Shown piece by piece: positions 35,535-40,366 of a DNA stretch of 40,366 nucleotides (the first letter of the stretch is position 1; the number at the start of each line of letters is the position of its first letter). This DNA comes from Azospirillum rugosum (GTDB lineage: Bacteria > Pseudomonadota > Alphaproteobacteria > Azospirillales > Azospirillaceae): contig NZ_JAGINP010000039.1 of the NCBI RefSeq assembly GCF_017876155.1, positions 1 through 40,366 on the forward strand, written 5' to 3'. The notes under the pieces are model-generated. The model saw nothing but the letters and a program-made list of their open reading frames with translations. It made no database searches and had not been told where the DNA came from. Both the position numbers and the translations under genes were made by a program.

Positions 35535-35827
35535 TCCACCAAGTCGGCAACGCCGAACGCGATCGCAACCGGGAACTTGGCCTGGGGCCGGCCATTGTGC
35601 AGCGCCTACCGCAGTTGCTCGGCCATCTGGTCGAAGTTCGCTTGACGCTGGGCCAGGGATCAACGTTCCCCGTACGGGACGGAGGCCGTTACAGAGATCC
35701 GGCGCCGCTTTGGTGCGGACGTGCCGGGCATCCGGCTGACGGGCGAGACCGGCCCGAAGTTCACTGAGGACGCCGCCTGGGATGGACCCGACGGTGTTGC
35801 ACAAACCGGTCACCCTGCACCAGTAGA
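35535..35827 (+). pseudogene. Hybrid histidine kinase remnant, right part
   Basis: Continues the HATPase: EEFHQVGNAERDRN, then LGLGPAIVQRLPQLLGH and GQGSTFPV. The kinase at 38138 reads EEFHQVGNPERDRSQGLGLG in the same place. After a deletion, receiver-domain C-terminal pieces appear in shifted frames (GIRLTGETGPKF, then VLHKPVTLHQ and TAG at 35825). Frameshifted and dead. Confidence 0.78.
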
Positions 35828-35893
35828 CCGCCGTTATTGAGGCGCACACGGCAATCTCACGGCCTTGAGCCCTCGGACGGCCACTTTGCGCCC

Positions 35894-36163
35894 CTACGTA
35901 TCGAAATCATCTGCGCTCAAGCCAGCACGCAACAGTAGCAGCACCGGTTCGCCGGCATCCAGGGTAATGACCGGAGCCCGGTGGAGCAGATCCTTGGCCG
36001 CCCTGTCGAGCGGGCGGTCCATAACGTAGCCGAGGTTTCCATCAATCGGCTTACCGCCGGCAGCGTCCCGGAGCTCCGGATGTCGAACTCGATCACTCTC
36101 ACACTGCCTCGATGCACTCCACAGGGAGTTCGCCGCCCTCTGGCTTTTTTGTCGTGAGAACAT
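35894..36163 (-). pseudogene. Possible decayed small gene
   Basis: An 89-codon minus-strand frame ending DRAAKDLLHRAPVITLDAGE and VLLLLRAGLSADDFDT reads like protein only in its second half. A neighbouring frame reads VIEFDIRSSGTLPA near 36105. A frameshift near 36060 would join them. No family recognised. Confidence 0.3.
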
Positions 36164-36426
36164 TAGTCAAATCTCCCCTTTGGGGGATGCACGTCATTGA
36201 ATCGGCTCTAAAGCTCTAATTGAGGCTGCGCCATGACGCACATTGCGAAATCAACATGTATCGTACGGGCTTGTACCGGAGTGATGTTGCTGTCATGCTC
36301 ATTGCCTGGAGTCTGAGCAATTTATGGGCGGAACATCCTGTTCTTCCTGCCCGGCAACCATGAAAGGGGGCAAGATGGACACGTTCTGTGGCCGCCATCT
36401 CCGTCACGGTGCCATGGTGCTCGGCT
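36164..36426. other. Gap ahead of the KaiC-like gene
   Basis: About 260 bases, locally AT-richer, with no convincing gene or promoter. An imperfect inverted repeat around 36173-36188 (CTCCCCTTTGGGGGA) is the only structure noticed. Confidence 0.3.
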
Positions 36427-36585
36427 ATGGTCACCCTTAACTCAAGAGAATTGCACGCCACGTTGTTGGAACCGGAGGGGGCTGGGGTCGCCTCGACCGC
36501 ATTGGCATGGCTGTACAAGGCCTATGCTCAAACCAAGCTTTCAGAAGCTGGTGTTTTCGTCGATCTAGATGCGGTGTGGGGCTAG
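36427..36585 (+). CDS. Possible small protein upstream of the KaiC-like gene
   Basis: 52 codons, MVTLNSRELHATLLEPEGAG and then VASTALAWLYKAYAQTKL. It reads as a plausible soluble peptide but lacks a clear Shine-Dalgarno. It ends 50 bases before the KaiC-like start. Frames upstream extend to 36388. Unrecognised. Confidence 0.3.
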   Translation: MVTLNSRELHATLLEPEGAGVASTALAWLYKAYAQTKLSEAGVFVDLDAVWG

Positions 36586-36635
36586 ACTCGGCCGTCGGAC
36601 GGCTTGGGCTGAGGTCTGGAGGGAAGGTCACGAGC

Positions 36636-38141
36636 ATGACTGACGCAGTTGGTGCGTTCTATCAACGTGATGAGATCGCCAAGACCGGCGTCCCTGGGCT
36701 CGACGAGATCCTGCTCGGCGGTTTCCCGGCTGGGTGCATGTACCTGCTGCAAGGCGCCCCGGGCTGCGGCAAGACCACCATGGCCATCCAGTTCCTGATG
36801 GAAGGCGTGCGGGCCGGGGAGACCGTCCTCTACATCACGCTGTCGGAGAGCAAGGCCGAACTGGCCAAGGTCGCCCGCTCGCACGGGTGGTCGCTCGAAG
36901 GCATCCACCTCTTCGAACTCTCCTCGGCACGCCGGATCTGGTCGGCGGAGACCAAGCAGACCGTCTTCCGTTCCTCCGACGTCGAACTGGGCGAGACCAC
37001 GAACCTGTTCCTCGACGAGATCAGGCGCATCAACCCCACGCGCCTGGTCTTCGATTCCATGTCCGAACTGCGCCTGCTGGCGGGAGAAAGCTGGCGCTAC
37101 CGCCTGCAGATCCTCAGTCTCAAGCAGCACTTCACCGAACACAGCTGCACGGTGCTGCTTCTGGACGACCTGACCGGTGACCGCACGGACCTCCAGCTGC
37201 AAAGCCTGGTGCACGGGGTCATCAACCTGGAAGCCGAGGTGCCGGACTACGGCAGCTACACCCGGCGGCTGCGCTTGCAGAAGATGCGCGGCGTGCCGAT
37301 GATCGAAGGCAGCCACGATATCAAGATCACCACTGGCGGCATGCAGGTCTACCCCCGCCTCATCGCCGCGATGCGCCCTGGCGATGGCGCCGCGTCGGAA
37401 CTCCTATCCAGCGGGGTGGCCGGGCTGGACAGCATGCTGGGCGGTGGGCTGCACTCCGGGACCAGCACGTTGCTGGTGGGACCTGCGGGGTCCGGCAAGT
37501 CGAGCATCGCCCTGCGCTACGCCCTACATGCGGCCACACAGGGGGTACGCAGCCAGATCTTCATCTTCGAGGAGCGCACGGAAACCATCCTGCTGCGCTC
37601 GGAAGCGCTCGGGCTCGAGCTTTCGCCGCATATCGACTCCGGCATGATTCACCTGCGCCCGGTCGATCCGGCCGAACTCAGCGCGGGTGAATCTGCCCAC
37701 ACCATCCGTCAAGCCGTGGAGCAGCGCGGCGTCCGGCTGCTGGTCATCGACAACCTGACCGCCTACCAGAACGCCATGCACGGTGAGCGGGCCCTGCTGC
37801 TGCACCTGCATGAGTTGCTGACCTACCTCGGCCAGCAGGGGGTAACGACTCTGATCACCTATGGCCAGCACGGGCTGTTCGCCCCGCACGCCGGAACCCC
37901 GGTTGACGTGAGCTACCTCGCCGACAACGTCCTGCTCCTTCGCTTCTACGAGTATCGCGGCACGATCCGCAAGGCGCTGTCGGTGTTCAAGCGCCGCACG
38001 GGTGGGCATGAGTCCACCATCCGCGACCTCCACCTCGGATCCAACGGCATCGAGATCGGACCGCCTTTAGAGAACTTCCGCGGGGTGCTGACGGGCACCC
38101 CGGTCTTCGAGGCCAACGGCCATCCGACGGGGGTACCTTGA
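36636..38141 (+). CDS. KaiC-like double-RecA ATPase
   Basis: 501 aa with two RecA/KaiC domains: Walker A GAPGCGKTT (40-48) and GPAGSGKSS (282-290), each preceded by the family TGVPGLDEILLGG or SGVAGLDSMLGGG. The C-terminal segment aligns with the KaiC phosphosite region. The serine appears kept in DVSYLADN but the neighbouring threonine is replaced by Tyr, so clock-type dual phosphorylation is doubtful. GGAGGG and AAGG precede the ATG at 36636; the frame opens at 36507. It overlaps the hybrid kinase by four bases. No kaiA or kaiB is present. Confidence 0.92.
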   Translation: MTDAVGAFYQRDEIAKTGVPGLDEILLGGFPAGCMYLLQGAPGCGKTTMAIQFLMEGVRAGETVLYITLSESKAELAKVARSHGWSLEGIHLFELSSARRIWSAETKQTVFRSSDVELGETTNLFLDEIRRINPTRLVFDSMSELRLLAGESWRYRLQILSLKQHFTEHSCTVLLLDDLTGDRTDLQLQSLVHGVINLEAEVPDYGSYTRRLRLQKMRGVPMIEGSHDIKITTGGMQVYPRLIAAMRPGDGAASELLSSGVAGLDSMLGGGLHSGTSTLLVGPAGSGKSSIALRYALHAATQGVRSQIFIFEERTETILLRSEALGLELSPHIDSGMIHLRPVDPAELSAGESAHTIRQAVEQRGVRLLVIDNLTAYQNAMHGERALLLHLHELLTYLGQQGVTTLITYGQHGLFAPHAGTPVDVSYLADNVLLLRFYEYRGTIRKALSVFKRRTGGHESTIRDLHLGSNGIEIGPPLENFRGVLTGTPVFEANGHPTGVP

Positions 38142-40282
38142 ACCGGTCAGACGCCCGGCTCGATAAACGCGTCCTGGTCCTGGCACCGCAGGGACGGGAC
38201 AGCGCGTTGTTGTGCGAGTCCCTGAACCAAGCGGGCATCGAGGCCGTCCCCTGCACCGGCATCGGCACCCTGTGCGAGCGCATGGCCGAAGGCGCTTCCG
38301 CCGCGGTGATCACGGAAGAGGCGCTGCGCCCCGGTCTGAACCAGCTGGTGGCGACGCTGAACAGCCAGCCCGCATGGTCGGATTTCCCCCTCGTTCTCCT
38401 CACGGAGAGCCGTGATGTCACCCCCGCCCTGTCCCCCACGGACGAGTTATGGTGGAAGGCGACCATCCTGCCGCGTCCAATCTCCCCCGAGACCCTGCTG
38501 AGCGTCATCCGCGTTGCCCTGCGCTCGCGCCAGCGGCAATACCAGTTGCGGGACCACATCGCCGCCGACCGGCAGCGGATGGTGGAGATCCTGGAGGGCA
38601 TCGGCGACGGCTTCGTCTCCCTGACCCGTGACGGCCGGTGCGCCTACGTGAATAGCACCCTGGTCACGATGTACGGTGTCGCCAGGGAAGCGCTGCTGGG
38701 CAGGATGATCTGGGAGGCGCTGCCGGGTTGGGACCACGAGCCAATCCGGGCGCAGTTGATGCGAGCGCTGGACAGCCATCATACCCTAGACTTCGACATT
38801 CGGCGCCCGCAGGCGTGGCACGAGGTCCGCTGCTCGCCCTCGGCCGATGGCCTGTCCATCTTCATCAACGACGTCACCGCACGAAAGGAGGCCGAGCACA
38901 CCAAGCAGGAGCAGGACGCCAAGTACCGGGCCATCGTCGAGACCGCCGTGGACCCGACGGTCGTCATCGATGAGACGGGCCTCATCCAGTCGTTCAACCG
39001 GGCCGCCGAAGCCGCCTTCGGCTGGAAGGCCGACGAGGTCATCGAGCGGAATGTTTCCCTTTTGATGCCGGAGCCTTACCGGAGCGCTCACGACGGCTAT
39101 CTGGCACGCTACGTGCGCACCGGCGAGGCGAGGATCATCGGCCTCGGCCGGGAGGTCCTTGGCCAGCGCCGGGACGGCTCGACGTTCCCGCTGCACCTGT
39201 CCGTTGCGGCTTGGCAGGCCGGGGGCAAGCGGTACTTCACCGGGATCATGCGGGACATCACGGAGAGCAAGAAAGCCGAACAAGCCATCCTCGCCGCCCG
39301 GGACGAGGCGGAACGCGCCAACCTGGCCAAGTCCCGCTTCCTCGCGGCCGCCAGCCACGACCTGCGCCAGCCCGCACAGTCTCTGGTGTTCCTGGTGGCG
39401 GCGCTGGCCGGCAAGCTCCGGGACCATCCGGCTCTGCCGGTGGTCGAGCGCATCAACGACTCCCTCGACGCGCTGCGCATGTTGCTCGACGGCATTCTGG
39501 ACATCTCCAAGCTCGACGCGGGCGTGGTGGTGCCGGAGGTGGTCGAGTTCCCCATCGGCAGCATCCTGCGGCGGCTCGGCGATGAATACCGCCTGCAAGC
39601 GGTGCAGCGACGCCTTGATATACGGGTGGTATGGTCCGGCGCCCATGTGCGCAGCGATCCTGCCCTGCTCGAACGGATCCTCCGCAACCTCATCGAGAAC
39701 GCATTGCGCTACACGCAGCAGGGACGCATTGTGGTCGGCTGCCGACGCCGGGGAAAGGATGTGCGGATCATCGTTGCCGACACTGGCATCGGTATCCCCG
39801 CGGACCAATTGGGATTGATCTTCGAGGAGTTCCACCAGGTCGGCAACCCGGAGCGGGACCGCTCGCAGGGCCTCGGGTTGGGGTTGGCCATCGTGCGGCG
39901 GCTCTCCAGCATGCTCGGCCACAAGGTGCAGGTGCACTCGGTGTTGGGGCGCGGGTCCTGCTTTGCCCTGACGGTTCCACTAGGCGGGGCACCTAAGCCC
40001 CTGGTGCTGCCGATCGAACCGGACATGGCGCCGGACACCTGGATGCCGATCAGGCGGGCGTTGGTGATTGACGATGAGGAGATCGTGCGCACGAGCCTCG
40101 CGATGATGCTGGAGGACTGGCGGTTCGAGGTGATCGCCGCAGGCAGCGGGGAGGAGGCCGTGGATGCGGTCACCCGGTCCGATCGCCCGCCGGACATCAT
40201 CATCGCCGATTACCGGCTGCGCGCGGGCCACACCGGCATCGAGGCCGCGCGGGACGTGCAGAAGGCGTTAGCAGGCTGCTGA
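38138..40282 (+). CDS. PAS hybrid histidine kinase, receiver truncated by an IS
   Basis: 714 aa from a TTG start overlapping the KaiC stop (TTGA, with GGGGG just upstream). An N-terminal receiver-like domain (LVLAPQGRDSALLCESLNQA) is followed by two PAS domains (about 148-250 and 260-380). The HisKA domain has His407 in AAASHDLRQPAQSLVFL, and the HATPase has NLIENALRYT, DTGIGIP and GLGLGLAI. The C-terminal receiver begins ALVIDDEEIVRTS with Asp691 in IIIADYRL but ends 23 residues later at an IS end, losing the conserved lysine region. It is closest in the window to the dead kinase at 32.8-35.8 kb. Confidence 0.9.
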   Translation: MNRSDARLDKRVLVLAPQGRDSALLCESLNQAGIEAVPCTGIGTLCERMAEGASAAVITEEALRPGLNQLVATLNSQPAWSDFPLVLLTESRDVTPALSPTDELWWKATILPRPISPETLLSVIRVALRSRQRQYQLRDHIAADRQRMVEILEGIGDGFVSLTRDGRCAYVNSTLVTMYGVAREALLGRMIWEALPGWDHEPIRAQLMRALDSHHTLDFDIRRPQAWHEVRCSPSADGLSIFINDVTARKEAEHTKQEQDAKYRAIVETAVDPTVVIDETGLIQSFNRAAEAAFGWKADEVIERNVSLLMPEPYRSAHDGYLARYVRTGEARIIGLGREVLGQRRDGSTFPLHLSVAAWQAGGKRYFTGIMRDITESKKAEQAILAARDEAERANLAKSRFLAAASHDLRQPAQSLVFLVAALAGKLRDHPALPVVERINDSLDALRMLLDGILDISKLDAGVVVPEVVEFPIGSILRRLGDEYRLQAVQRRLDIRVVWSGAHVRSDPALLERILRNLIENALRYTQQGRIVVGCRRRGKDVRIIVADTGIGIPADQLGLIFEEFHQVGNPERDRSQGLGLGLAIVRRLSSMLGHKVQVHSVLGRGSCFALTVPLGGAPKPLVLPIEPDMAPDTWMPIRRALVIDDEEIVRTSLAMMLEDWRFEVIAAGSGEEAVDAVTRSDRPPDIIIADYRLRAGHTGIEAARDVQKALAGC

Positions 40283-40366
40283 AAAACGGGCTGATGCGGT
40301 GCCCTTGCCTCCGCTGAGGCTTGAAAATGGCGTTTCCAACGCCCGTTTTGGTCGGGATGGAGCGTT
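40272..40366. mobile_element. End of an insertion sequence at the window edge
   Basis: CAGGCTGCTGAAAAACGGGC starts at 40272. This is the terminal sequence style of IS1182/IS5-type elements. AAAACGGGC (40283-40291) is repeated in inverted form at 40341-40349. The receiver domain reading from the left ends inside it (TGA at 40280), so the IS truncates the kinase. The transposase is outside the window. Confidence 0.6.

Overview
The window is high-GC DNA that looks like an accessory replicon or island of an Azospirillum-type alphaproteobacterium. The evidence is two chemoreceptors with C-terminal PilZ domains (one with an Aer-type PAS domain), several HWE/HisKA-type kinases, rhizobial-style heat-shock control and dense IS traffic. 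The taxonomic call is inference from gene content.

Layout. 1-2498: possible IS21-type end repeats, then a chemoreceptor with PilZ. 2694-5545: an IS5-family (IS427-like) element split by a 2,000 bp serine-recombinase element whose att arms and 2-bp core can be read directly. 5.6-5.9 kb: an ISL3-type transposase remnant. 6.2-8.1 kb: small proteins, a sensorless HWE/HisKA_2-type kinase and a hemerythrin. 8.4-10.3 kb: two overlapping AraC-type regulators. 10.3-11.1 kb: mostly non-coding, with a candidate sRNA that ends in a strong terminator. 11.15-16.1 kb: an HWE kinase, a glycogen-debranching-type enzyme and a GT4 glycosyltransferase, all on the minus strand. 16.6-19.3 kb: small plus-strand genes and a hybrid kinase.

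19.4-26.8 kb is the most striking block. A dedicated sigma-32 (RpoH) paralog and an HtpX-like protease run divergently from an eight-gene minus-strand operon. That operon encodes two small heat-shock proteins, an NDUFS4-like protein, a small membrane protein, two related exported PepSY-like proteins, an FtsH paralog and an SPW-repeat membrane protein. Both divergent transcripts begin with ROSE-like RNA thermometer hairpins covering the Shine-Dalgarno, and the operon has an RpoH-type promoter. Together this resembles a self-contained heat/proteotoxic-stress locus, comparable in logic to but different in content from the known transmissible stress-tolerance loci.

27.0-32.7 kb is a c-di-GMP/oxygen module: a GGDEF cyclase, an HD-GYP phosphodiesterase, a hemerythrin and an Aer-like receptor with PilZ. 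32.8-35.8 kb is a decayed hybrid kinase split by a complete IS66 element with an 8-bp target duplication. 36.6-40.3 kb is a KaiC-like ATPase overlapping a hybrid kinase whose receiver domain is cut off at the right edge by another IS end.
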